This document shows, piece by piece, positions 18,141 through 25,351 of a stretch of 64,000 nt of DNA; within the stretch, counting starts at the first letter, position 1, and each line of letters opens with the position of its first letter. Source of the stretch: Chryseobacterium populi (GTDB taxonomy: Bacteria > Bacteroidota > Bacteroidia > Flavobacteriales > Weeksellaceae); assembly GCF_000282115.1 (NCBI RefSeq), contig NZ_AKJY01000118.1:17737-81736 (forward strand), in the 5' to 3' direction. The notes under the pieces were generated by a model that had not been told where the DNA came from, made no database searches, and worked only from the letters and a program-made list of their open reading frames with translations. Made by a program: the position numbers and the translations under genes.

Positions 18141-18170
18141 CAAATATAATGATTCTTCATAAACCCGCAA
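18141..18170 (-). promoter_or_regulatory. atpD promoter
   Basis: On the minus strand TTG (complement of 18168-18170), a 19-base spacer and TATATTTG (complement of 18141-18148). This fits the Bacteroidetes consensus TTG-N17-23-TAnnTTTG and lies 21 bases before the atpD ATG. Confidence 0.8.
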
Positions 18171-18277
18171 TTGCTAAAAAAAAGATTTTTGTCATGCTTT
18201 TTCATAAAAGAACCAAAGAAGAAAAACTCCTTTGATTGTTCTGAATTCTTAATATTATCACGATAAAAAAGCAGGAA

Positions 18278-19078
18278 TTATTTTTTAATTGCTTTAATCA
18301 CTTTTTGCGAACCATCTTTCATTTCCATTTTCAGCATATATAATCCGGGAATAAATTCCTTTAAATAGACTTGTGAGGAAGGTTTATGGATAGTTCTCAC
18401 TACTTTTCCAGAAATATCAGTAACTGAAACAGACCGTATATTCTCTGCTTTAGTAATATTGATTACATCCGCAAACGGATTTGGATATATTGTAACTGCA
18501 TCATTTTTGCGGATTACTTCCGCAGTACTTAATTGAGAAGTTGTAACATTAATATCATCAAGTGTCAAAAGCCAGGTGTACCCGTTAGAGTAACAATTAA
18601 ATCCAATATAGTAAACTCCTGTTGCAGTTGGTGTAAACGCTACATTACCGGAAGAAATATTGTTATTCACAATATCAGGATGATCTGCCAGCAGGTTTGT
18701 CATGGAAGAACTATTGGCATTTATTCCGTAAGCAACTTTTAAATTTTCCGGAAAAATAAAATTAGTCCCGGAATATTTATAGGTTACTTTATATTCTACT
18801 CCAGCCGTAAGATTTAGTCCGGGAGTAAAAAACCATGTATTAGCAGGATTTTCATTACTCTTGTACGTTAATGCCTTAGTGGTAATTCCTGTAAATGTAT
18901 CTTGATTGGTATACCAATCTGTACCGGATCCGGCATTCTCAATTGTAGTACAAGACGGTAATGCTGGTGTAGTAACACTTTCAAAATCTTCTGTATAAGG
19001 TAAATTTACAGAATTGCACTGTGCACTTATTTTGATTCCTAAAATAACGGCACAAAAGAATAATTTTTTATTCATCAT
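18278..19078 (-). CDS. T9SS-secreted protein with choice-of-anchor-type domain
   Basis: A 266-residue secreted protein. Signal peptide at residues 1-20 (MMNKKLFFCAVILGIKISAQ). The mature part starts NLPYTEDFESV and continues with PGLNLTAGVEYKVTYKYSG, the pattern of jelly-roll choice-of-anchor J/MAM-like domains (about 22-180). The last 70 residues form a type IX sorting domain: IYPNPFADVINI, an SVSVTDISGKVVRT strand and GLYMLKMEMKDGSQKVIKAIKK-like ending. It should be exported by T9SS and released or attached to the cell surface. Function is otherwise unknown; it is monocistronic. Confidence 0.85.
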   Translation of the reverse strand: MMNKKLFFCAVILGIKISAQCNSVNLPYTEDFESVTTPALPSCTTIENAGSGTDWYTNQDTFTGITTKALTYKSNENPANTWFFTPGLNLTAGVEYKVTYKYSGTNFIFPENLKVAYGINANSSSMTNLLADHPDIVNNNISSGNVAFTPTATGVYYIGFNCYSNGYTWLLTLDDINVTTSQLSTAEVIRKNDAVTIYPNPFADVINITKAENIRSVSVTDISGKVVRTIHKPSSQVYLKEFIPGLYMLKMEMKDGSQKVIKAIKK

Positions 19079-19215
19079 GTTTTTCTCAAAAATAAAAAAA
19101 CAATCAAAATAAAATGATACTTATTAAAAATAATTCATCACCATGAACCATATGTTGAATATACATAATAATACAAATATTTAAATTAAATTATGATGAA
19201 TAATTTTAAAGGCTT

Positions 19216-19223
19216 TATATTTG
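19216..19223 (+). promoter_or_regulatory. -7 promoter element of ribF
   Basis: TATATTTG is an exact match to TAnnTTTG. It lies inside the upstream extension that begins at ATG 19193, so the message probably starts near 19230, after that ATG. Confidence 0.7.
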
Positions 19224-19243
19224 CAGTCAAAATTTTTTCCGTT

Positions 19244-20164
19244 TTGAAAGTTTTCAAAAATTTTAATGATTATTCTTCTCAAACGCCTTTAGCTTTGTCT
19301 TTAGGAATGTTTGACGGGGTACATCTCGGCCATAAAAGTATTATTGATGAATTGACGAAAGTAGGTGCAGATAACAACCTGGAGACTGCTGTCCTTACTT
19401 TCTGGCCACATCCAAGGTTTGTTTTCAACCCTAATGAAGATTTAAAACTTCTCAATACCCTGGAAGAAAAGAAATCTTTGATGGAAAAATATGGCATCCA
19501 TAATTTATTCCTTAAAGAATTTGACGAAGAATTCAGAAACCTTACGGGAGAAGAGTTCGTTCGTCAGATTCTTATTGAAAAGCTGAATGTAAAGTATCTT
19601 ATTATAGGTTATGATCATTCTTTCGGAAAAAATAAAAGCGGAAATTTCGAGCTTCTTCAGAAACTTTCAAAAGAATTGGATTTTGAAGTTGAACAAATGG
19701 AAGCGATTAATATTCACGAAAATAATATCAGCTCTACGAAGATTAGAAATGCGCTTTTAGCGGGACATATCATAAACGCCAATGAGATGTTGGGATACTC
19801 CTACTCTGTTTCCGGAAAAGTAGTTCACGGAAAGAAAATCGGAAGAACAATTGGTTATCCCACTGCCAATATAGAAACAGATTCTATTAAACTTTTACCT
19901 AAAAAAGGTGCCTATATTGTTGAAGTATATGTAAAAGACCAGCAGTATAAAGGGATGTTAAGCATAGGTACAAACCCTACTGTAAATGGACAATCTTTAA
20001 CTGTTGAAGTCTATATTCTGGATTTCGACGGAGATATTTATGACGAAAACATCACTGTAAAATTCAGAGATTTTCTTCACGACGAAATCAAATTTGAAGG
20101 TCTTGAAAAACTGATTGAAAGGCTGGATGAAGATAAAAGATTAACAGAAAGGTTTGAATTTTAA
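19244..20164 (+). CDS. ribF: Bifunctional riboflavin kinase/FAD synthetase
   Basis: Converts riboflavin to FMN and then FAD. The N-terminal FAD synthetase domain shows LSLGMFDGVHLGHKSII (nucleotidyltransferase GxxxxxHxGH-type motif) and SSTKIRNALLAGHI; the C-terminal kinase domain shows GKVVHGKKIGRTIGYPTAN and GMLSIGTNPT. I place the start at TTG 19244, giving 306 residues and the usual N-terminus (M)KVFKNFNDY. An ATG at 19193 would add 17 residues not typical of the family and would lie upstream of a good -7 promoter element at 19216. The stop overlaps by four bases the stop of the convergent gene at 20161. Confidence 0.95.
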   Translation: MKVFKNFNDYSSQTPLALSLGMFDGVHLGHKSIIDELTKVGADNNLETAVLTFWPHPRFVFNPNEDLKLLNTLEEKKSLMEKYGIHNLFLKEFDEEFRNLTGEEFVRQILIEKLNVKYLIIGYDHSFGKNKSGNFELLQKLSKELDFEVEQMEAINIHENNISSTKIRNALLAGHIINANEMLGYSYSVSGKVVHGKKIGRTIGYPTANIETDSIKLLPKKGAYIVEVYVKDQQYKGMLSIGTNPTVNGQSLTVEVYILDFDGDIYDENITVKFRDFLHDEIKFEGLEKLIERLDEDKRLTERFEF

Positions 20165-20514
20165 CTATTTTCAATTTCCTCTTTCGCCTTTTTTGTCAAA
20201 GATTTAAAAACAAGCTCATACGACTGATCTATCATTTTCAGGATCAAATCTCTTTTTAAACCATCTACAATCACGGAATTCCAGTGGGTTTTATTCATAT
20301 GATATGCTCCCGTGACCTGTGGATATTGCTCACGGAGCTCTGAGCTCCATTCCGGATCGGTTTTTACATTAATACCAAGAGGCTGCCTTTCGAGCCCCAT
20401 TAGCAGAAATATTTTTGTTCCCACCTTCATCACAAGGGTTTCATTATCAAAGGGAAAACTTTCCGTAACTCCTTTTTTTGCAAGACAATAATCCAGTATT
20501 TCGTTGGCATCCAT
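20161..20514 (-). CDS. MmcQ/YjbR family protein
   Basis: A 117-residue protein of the YjbR fold. Visible features are the N-terminal EILDYCLAKKGVTESFPFDN (5-24) and the central GINVKTDPEWSSELREQYP, followed by GAYHMNKTHWNSV, which is the signature block of the family. Members have a double-wing DNA-binding-like fold, but the function is unproven. It is convergent with ribF, and their stop codons overlap. Upstream of its ATG lies a run of TTATGGG/TTATGAG heptamers. Confidence 0.85.
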   Translation of the reverse strand: MDANEILDYCLAKKGVTESFPFDNETLVMKVGTKIFLLMGLERQPLGINVKTDPEWSSELREQYPQVTGAYHMNKTHWNSVIVDGLKRDLILKMIDQSYELVFKSLTKKAKEEIENS

Positions 20515-20522
20515 ATTTTTTA

Positions 20523-20563
20523 ATAAGTTATGAGTTATGGGTTATGGGTTATGAGTTGTGGGT
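20523..20563. repeat. TTATGAG/TTATGGG heptamer run
   Basis: About five tandem degenerate heptamers (AAGTTATGAGTTATGGGTTA and on). This is a single-armed member of the repeat family seen at 3.97, 23.6 and 25.3 kb. Confidence 0.8.
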
Positions 20564-20683
20564 GATAATTGGTGTTTAGACAAATTCTTTTAATCTTTTT
20601 AAAACATCCTTTTCATTAGCTTCAAATTTAGTAAATTTAGAAAAGGAAAACATCAGTTAACCGTCACACTAATCACATTTATT

Positions 20684-21343
20684 ATGAAAGCTCTTGTAAT
20701 CGGTGCCACAGGCGCCACAGGTAAAGATCTGGTCAACCAGTTACTTAATGATAAAGACTTTGAAAAGGTAGATATTTTTGTGAGAAAACCTTTGGATATT
20801 CAAAATGATAAACTCAATGTTCATATAGTGGATTTTGAAAAACCTGAGGAATGGAAAGATTCTGTAAGAGGTGATGTTGCTTTTTCCTGTCTCGGAACCA
20901 CCTTGAAGACTGCAGGAAGTAAAGAAGCGCAGAAAAGGGTCGACTTCGATTATCAGTATGAGTTTGCAAAAGCTGCCAAAGAAAATGAAGTGGACGATTA
21001 TATCCTGGTTTCTGCTTATGGAGCCAGCCCTAAATCTAAGATCTTTTATTCAAAAATGAAAGGCGAATTGGAAGAGGCCGTAAAACAACTGCATTTCAAT
21101 AAAATCACTATTTTCAAACCCGGTATGCTCGAAAGAAAAGATTCCAACAGAGCCGGAGAAGTTTTAGGGAGCAGAGTGATTAAATTTGCCAATAAACTAG
21201 GCCTTCTGGAAAGTCAGAAACCTCTTCCTACCGAAATATTAGCAAAGGCAATGATTAACTCTTCAAAAATTAAAAGCTACGGCTATTCCAGTATAAAACT
21301 CGGGAATATTTTCTGCTTTGCAGAGAAGAAAATTGAAGGTTAA
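20684..21343 (+). CDS. NAD(P)-binding atypical short-chain dehydrogenase-like protein
   Basis: A 219-residue Rossmann-fold protein. The nucleotide-binding motif is VIGATGATGKDLVNQLL (4-20), and a second core block is DVAFSCLGTTLKTAG, followed by LVSAYGASPKSKIFYSKMKG, which has the YxxxK-like arrangement of atypical SDRs related to human HTATIP2. Substrate unknown; it could be a reductase or a cofactor-binding regulator. Transcribed alone on the plus strand; the next gene is convergent. Confidence 0.8.
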   Translation: MKALVIGATGATGKDLVNQLLNDKDFEKVDIFVRKPLDIQNDKLNVHIVDFEKPEEWKDSVRGDVAFSCLGTTLKTAGSKEAQKRVDFDYQYEFAKAAKENEVDDYILVSAYGASPKSKIFYSKMKGELEEAVKQLHFNKITIFKPGMLERKDSNRAGEVLGSRVIKFANKLGLLESQKPLPTEILAKAMINSSKIKSYGYSSIKLGNIFCFAEKKIEG

Positions 21344-21455
21344 AAACTGATAATTGAAGTCAAAAAACACTTCAGCTTCATTCAGCGTGATATTTTAATA
21401 CTAATTCATATCTGCTGAATGAAGCCGAAACGTTGAATTTTATTAATCTCTTTTC

Positions 21456-22031
21456 CTATTTCAGATATTTGGTAATTGCTTCATCCGTAGGTTTTGTCGT
21501 ACTTACAAAAGTATCAACAAGTTTCCCGTTTTCGTCGATTAAAAATTTAGTAAAATTCCAAAGGATCGTTGTGTTTTTCACTCCGTTTAATTCTTTTTCG
21601 GTCAGATATTTGAAGATAGGCGCTGTATCATCTCCTTTTACAGAAACTTTAGCCGCCAAAGGAAATGTCACTCCATAATTTTTCTGGCAGAAAGCACCGA
21701 TTTCAGTATTGGTTCCCGGCTCCTGGCCCCCAAAATTATTGGCAGGAAAACCTACAACAACCAGCTTGTCTTTATATTCTTCATACACTTTCTCAAGGTC
21801 CGCATACTGTGGGGTAAAACCACATTCTGAAGCTGTGTTTACAATAAGGATTTTCTTTCCTTTAAAATCTGCAAAGTCAATTTCCTTGCCATCAAGGCTT
21901 TCCACTTTGAAATCATATATTGTTTTTCCCATAAGTTCTTTGGTTTTAGCTTTAGACAATTCACTTTTCTTTTGGGCACAGCTGTTAAAAAAAGCTATAA
22001 GAGAAAGCAGCAGTAAAAAAAACTTTTTCAT
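21456..22031 (-). CDS. Glutathione peroxidase family lipoprotein
   Basis: Thiol peroxidase of the glutathione peroxidase family, 191 residues from the chosen ATG. Residues 1-18 form a lipoprotein signal with cysteine 18 (FFNSC), so the enzyme should be lipid-anchored in the envelope. The peroxidatic residue is C70 in NTASECGFTPQY, cysteine rather than selenocysteine. The family motif VVGFPANNFGGQEPG and the catalytic WNFTKF segment follow. A second Cys in IGAFCQKNYG is the likely resolving cysteine of a thioredoxin-dependent enzyme. An in-frame ATG 60 bases upstream exists, but it would put a charged extension before the lipoprotein signal. Confidence 0.93.
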   Translation of the reverse strand: MKKFFLLLLSLIAFFNSCAQKKSELSKAKTKELMGKTIYDFKVESLDGKEIDFADFKGKKILIVNTASECGFTPQYADLEKVYEEYKDKLVVVGFPANNFGGQEPGTNTEIGAFCQKNYGVTFPLAAKVSVKGDDTAPIFKYLTEKELNGVKNTTILWNFTKFLIDENGKLVDTFVSTTKPTDEAITKYLK

Positions 22032-22074
22032 TAGTACTATTTTATTTGCGGGGTTGCCGCGATTATTTCTGCAA

Positions 22075-22737
22075 TTAAAATTTAAATGCATTGGCAGGAA
22101 ACACTTTATTAATATCTATTTTATTGATAAGCATTACATAATCACCATCTTTCTTCGGACTTGCAGATTCTATTCTGAAAGGCATTACCAGGGTTCCTAC
22201 TTTTTTGTAATCGAAATAATTCAATGTTTCATCCTTCTTTACTTCTTTCAAAAGCATATAAGTTTTGGTATCGAAGTAATACAGGTTTTTATTCACATTT
22301 TTGGTAAGCTCAACTTTATGACAATAAATGTCCCCTACTTTTTCTTTTCCAAGATATTTAGCCTCAAAGCCTTTATTTTCCCAATCGATAAAATCATTAT
22401 CAAAGCTTTCCGGAATATAGTCAGGATACTCCTGAAGTTTATTGTTACCGTAATTCATTCCGTAACCTTTGTTTCCGTCATATCCTTCAATAGCTGTTTC
22501 TTTATTGTTGATGGTAAGAACTGTTTTGGTAAGGTTCGGGCGTTGCTGGTAAATTTTTATAGGGTATTCATCTTTAATTCCAAGAATTACTTTTCCTTGA
22601 AGTAATACTGAATTTAAAAGCTTCCAATTCGTTAATCCTCCGGATAATTCAATATTTTTATCTATAATTTCTTTTGCAGTCTGTGCAAAAGATATTTGCG
22701 AAAAGACCATGACGAACACTAAAAGTAATTTCTTCAT
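22075..22737 (-). CDS. LolA-like outer membrane lipoprotein-sorting family protein
   Basis: A 220-residue exported protein: signal peptide MKKLLLVFVMVFSQISFA (1-18, cleavage before QT). The mature part begins with KEIIDKNIELSGGLTNW, and the strands KTVLTINNKETAIEGYDG and KVGDIYCHKVELTK follow, as in LolA/LolB-fold proteins of Bacteroidetes. Such proteins carry lipids or lipoprotein acyl chains, but this subgroup is uncharacterised. The gene precedes the glutathione peroxidase lipoprotein gene by 43 bases and may share its transcript. Confidence 0.7.
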   Translation of the reverse strand: MKKLLLVFVMVFSQISFAQTAKEIIDKNIELSGGLTNWKLLNSVLLQGKVILGIKDEYPIKIYQQRPNLTKTVLTINNKETAIEGYDGNKGYGMNYGNNKLQEYPDYIPESFDNDFIDWENKGFEAKYLGKEKVGDIYCHKVELTKNVNKNLYYFDTKTYMLLKEVKKDETLNYFDYKKVGTLVMPFRIESASPKKDGDYVMLINKIDINKVFPANAFKF

Positions 22738-22839
22738 TCAATCAATTTATAAATTCAAATATAAGGTTTTGTAATGAATTCTTTTGTTAATAATACGATA
22801 AAGGTGATCGTTGAATTGTAAAACTGTTTTTATGTACTT

Positions 22840-23565
22840 TTAACCAATCAGCTTTCTCGCTTTTTCAAGATCTTCCGGTGTATCAATTCCGACTCCTATA
22901 AAATTGGTTTCTATCATCTTGATTTTCATGCCATATTCCAGGTAACGGATACATTCTATTTTCTCCGAAATTTCGAGTGGCTTCATTTCAAGTTTTGAAA
23001 ATTGTAATAGAGCATGTTTCCGGAATGCATATACTCCAATATGCTTAAAATAATTTATATCATAGGAAACGTCCCTGTTAAAAGGAATAACGGAACGGCT
23101 GAAATATAAAGCAAATCCGTTATTATCAGTGATTACTTTTACATTATTCGGATTTTCAATCTCTTCTTTTTCCGTCAGCTTTATTTTTAAGGAAGCTAAA
23201 GAAATTTCCTGACTGTCGTCTTCCTTGAAAACTTCTATCAATTGTTTTAACGGTTCCAGCTTCAGGAATGGTTCATCACCCTGAACATTGATCACAATAT
23301 CACAATCAATATTCTGAACAGCTTCGGCAATCCTGTCGCTTCCGGTTTCATGCTGCCCTGTCATTACAGCTTTTCCGCCATTATTGACAATTTCATCATA
23401 AATAATTTCGGAATCCGTAGCTACAAAAACTTCATCAAACAAACCTGTTTCCTCAACATTCTGGTAGGTAGTGCTGATAACAGTTTTTTCTCCCAGCGTC
23501 TGCATCAGCTTTGCAGGAAAACGGCTTGCTTCGTAACGGGCAGGAATGACTGCTATTATTTTCAT
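22840..23565 (-). CDS. kdsB: CMP-KDO synthetase
   Basis: Activates KDO with CTP for lipopolysaccharide inner-core synthesis; cytoplasmic, 241 residues. Motifs in order are IPARYEASRFPAKLM (6-20, nucleotide binding), DEVFVATDS, the NVQGDEPFL block with the metal-binding aspartate, YFKHIGVYAFRK and EKIECIRYLEYG near the C-terminus. It completes, with kdsA at 2526, two of the KDO pathway enzymes in this window. Downstream of the start are inverted repeats that belong to the adjacent four-helix-bundle unit. Confidence 0.96.
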   Translation of the reverse strand: MKIIAVIPARYEASRFPAKLMQTLGEKTVISTTYQNVEETGLFDEVFVATDSEIIYDEIVNNGGKAVMTGQHETGSDRIAEAVQNIDCDIVINVQGDEPFLKLEPLKQLIEVFKEDDSQEISLASLKIKLTEKEEIENPNNVKVITDNNGFALYFSRSVIPFNRDVSYDINYFKHIGVYAFRKHALLQFSKLEMKPLEISEKIECIRYLEYGMKIKMIETNFIGVGIDTPEDLEKARKLIG

Positions 23566-23583
23566 AAATGAGAATAGTTATGA

Positions 23584-24014
23584 GTTGTAAGTTATTAATT
23601 AAGAGTTATGAGTTTTTACTCTTGGTCGTTATAATAATACTTCGGATTATTTTTAAAATCTCTGTTGCTGGTTTTTGTAAATTTTCAAATTCTTCTTTTG
23701 AAATATAATCAGTTGCAAATAAAAGTTCAAGCCAATAAATCGTCTCATCACATTCTTTTTGAGAAATAGATAGTTTATGAATGAAATCCATTCTACTTTG
23801 AGCATTTAAAGCTTCTCTAACATTAGCACCTACAGAGGTTCCTGAGCGTATAATTTGTTTGGATAAAATATACTCTTTCTTTTCTACACTCAATTTTTTA
23901 TAAAAATTGACAATTTGTACAGCAAATTCAAAACTCTTTTTCCCAACAATACTTTCACTCATAACTCATAACTCATAACTCATAACTCATAACTCTTAAT
24001 TAATAACTTATAAC
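23584..24014. mobile_element. Inverted-repeat-bounded four-helix-bundle unit (putative)
   Basis: The 29 bases at 23584-23612 match the reverse complement of 23986-24014 at 28 of 29 positions (core AAGTTATTAATTAAGAGTTA). The right arm extends inward by three more CTCATAA heptamers to 23958. The repeat contains both ends of the enclosed gene: its ATG (complement of 23960-23962) is one heptamer and its stop (23606-23608) lies in the left arm. No transposase is encoded and no flanking duplication is obvious, so mobility is inferred only from structure. Confidence 0.55.
23606..23962 (-). CDS. Four-helix-bundle protein (23S IVS / TIGR02436 type)
   Basis: A 118-residue all-helical protein of the family first met as ORFs in 23S rRNA intervening sequences. 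Characteristic segments are KSFEFAVQIVNFYKKLSVEKKEYILSKQ-like helix 1-2 (split here at residues 9-36), IRSGTSVGANVREALNAQS (38-56), the IHKLSISQKECDETIYWLELL helix and a C-terminal helix ending SIIITTKSKNS. The same fold is used by the Avd protein of diversity-generating retroelements, but no reverse transcriptase is present. The gene is bounded by 29-bp inverted repeats that include its start and stop codons. Function unknown. Confidence 0.85.
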   Translation of the reverse strand: MSESIVGKKSFEFAVQIVNFYKKLSVEKKEYILSKQIIRSGTSVGANVREALNAQSRMDFIHKLSISQKECDETIYWLELLFATDYISKEEFENLQKPATEILKIIRSIIITTKSKNS

Positions 24015-24024
24015 TTTAAAAGTA

Positions 24025-25278
24025 TTACTTAAGATTATTCAAAGCATTTTCCAGTTTCGGCATCATTACTTCAATTTCGTTGATGTCTAATCCACCTACT
24101 GAAGCACGGAACCAAGGTTCAGATTTTTCTTCTCCGAAAGCTGAGAATGGTACTAATGCTACTCCGGCATCGTTGATCAGGTAGAATACCAGATCTGAAG
24201 AGTTTTCAATAACTGTTCCGTCCGGTTTTGTTTTTCCGATGTAATCTAATTTAATGGTAAGATAAAGTGCTCCCATCGGTTCAATACTTTCTACTGCCAA
24301 ACCTTTTCCTTTTAGGTCCTGGATTCCTTTATGAAGAACTTTTAAGCTTGCTGCAAGTTTTGCTTTAAAATCATCAACGAAAGTATCCACGTTTTCAGTA
24401 TTTTCAAAGAATTTTGCCGTTGCTTCCTGTTCAGGTTTCGGTGCCCATGCTCCAACGTGAGTAAGAAGGGCTTTCATTTTATCAATAATATGAGCCGGCC
24501 CGAATCCCCATCCTACACGAACTCCTGTTGCTGCAAGGCATTTAGAGATCCCATCGATATAAATCGTATAATCTTTCATTTCAGGGAAAAGAGAAACCGG
24601 ATCGAAATGTTTGGCTCCGAAAGTAAGATTAGAATAAATCTGATCATACATCAGATATAACGGTTTTTCATCTGCCCCTCTTTTTTTATTTTCAGCTATA
24701 ATCAGTTCGCATATGTCTGAAAGCTGCTCTTTTGTAAACATTGTTCCAGTAGGGTTTAACGGTGAACAAAGCGCTAAAAGAACGGCTCCATCCAAATGAG
24801 GTTTTAAATCAGCAGCGGTAGGCAGGAAATTATTTTCAGGTGTAGTTTTTACTTCTATTGCATTGGCTGAAGTAAGGTAGGCATAGTGATTATTATTCCA
24901 TGATGGTACAGGATAAATTATTTTGTCTCCCTCATCTACGATTGTTTTGTAAACTGCATAAATTAAGGGTCTTGAACCTGCCGTAATCAAGATATCATTA
25001 GCAGCATAATCAAGATTCCATCTGTTTTTCAGGTCTCTGGAAACTTCTTTTCTCAAAGATAAAAGTCCGTTTGCAGGCGGATAATTTGTCAGGTTATTCT
25101 GATAAGCTTTCTGAATCTCTTCCTTTAACTTTGCAGGTATCGGGTAGATATTAGAATTCAGATCACCAATGGTAAGATTGGCTATTTCTGCACCTTTTGC
25201 CTTTAAATCATTTACTTCATTACCAATTTTTACAATTTCAGAACCAATCAGGTTCGCCGCTAATTTTGAAACTTTCAC
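24025..25278 (-). CDS. PLP-dependent class I/II aminotransferase
   Basis: A 417-residue fold-type I aminotransferase related to aspartate/aromatic aminotransferases. Visible elements are the N-terminal IANLTIGDLNSN, YPPANGLLSLRKEVS, the ITAGSRPLIYAVY cofactor-binding helix, LCSPLNPTGTMF (substrate loop with the conserved Asn), MYDQIY (PLP pyridine Asp), and DGISKCLAATGVRVGWGFG carrying the Schiff-base lysine and the phosphate-binding Arg. The C-terminal PWFRASVGG holds the carboxylate-binding arginine. Substrate not determinable. Upstream of its ATG is a degenerate heptamer run at 25308-25342. Confidence 0.9.
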   Translation of the reverse strand: MKVSKLAANLIGSEIVKIGNEVNDLKAKGAEIANLTIGDLNSNIYPIPAKLKEEIQKAYQNNLTNYPPANGLLSLRKEVSRDLKNRWNLDYAANDILITAGSRPLIYAVYKTIVDEGDKIIYPVPSWNNNHYAYLTSANAIEVKTTPENNFLPTAADLKPHLDGAVLLALCSPLNPTGTMFTKEQLSDICELIIAENKKRGADEKPLYLMYDQIYSNLTFGAKHFDPVSLFPEMKDYTIYIDGISKCLAATGVRVGWGFGPAHIIDKMKALLTHVGAWAPKPEQEATAKFFENTENVDTFVDDFKAKLAASLKVLHKGIQDLKGKGLAVESIEPMGALYLTIKLDYIGKTKPDGTVIENSSDLVFYLINDAGVALVPFSAFGEEKSEPWFRASVGGLDINEIEVMMPKLENALNNLK

Positions 25279-25307
25279 TTTATTATTTTATTATGTTATT
25301 TATAGTT

Positions 25308-25342
25308 GTTATGTGTTATGAATTATGAATTATGAGTTATGA
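25308..25342. repeat. TTATGAG/TTATGAA heptamer run
   Basis: Five degenerate heptamers in tandem (GTTATGTGTTATGAATTATG and on) between the phosphohexomutase and aminotransferase genes; same family as at 3.97, 20.5 and 23.6 kb, here as a single arm. Confidence 0.8.
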
Positions 25343-25351
25343 CCCATTTCT

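Noticed and set aside
23606..23962. A diversity-generating retroelement
   Set aside because: The four-helix-bundle protein shares the Avd fold, but no reverse transcriptase or template/variable repeat pair is seen in the window.
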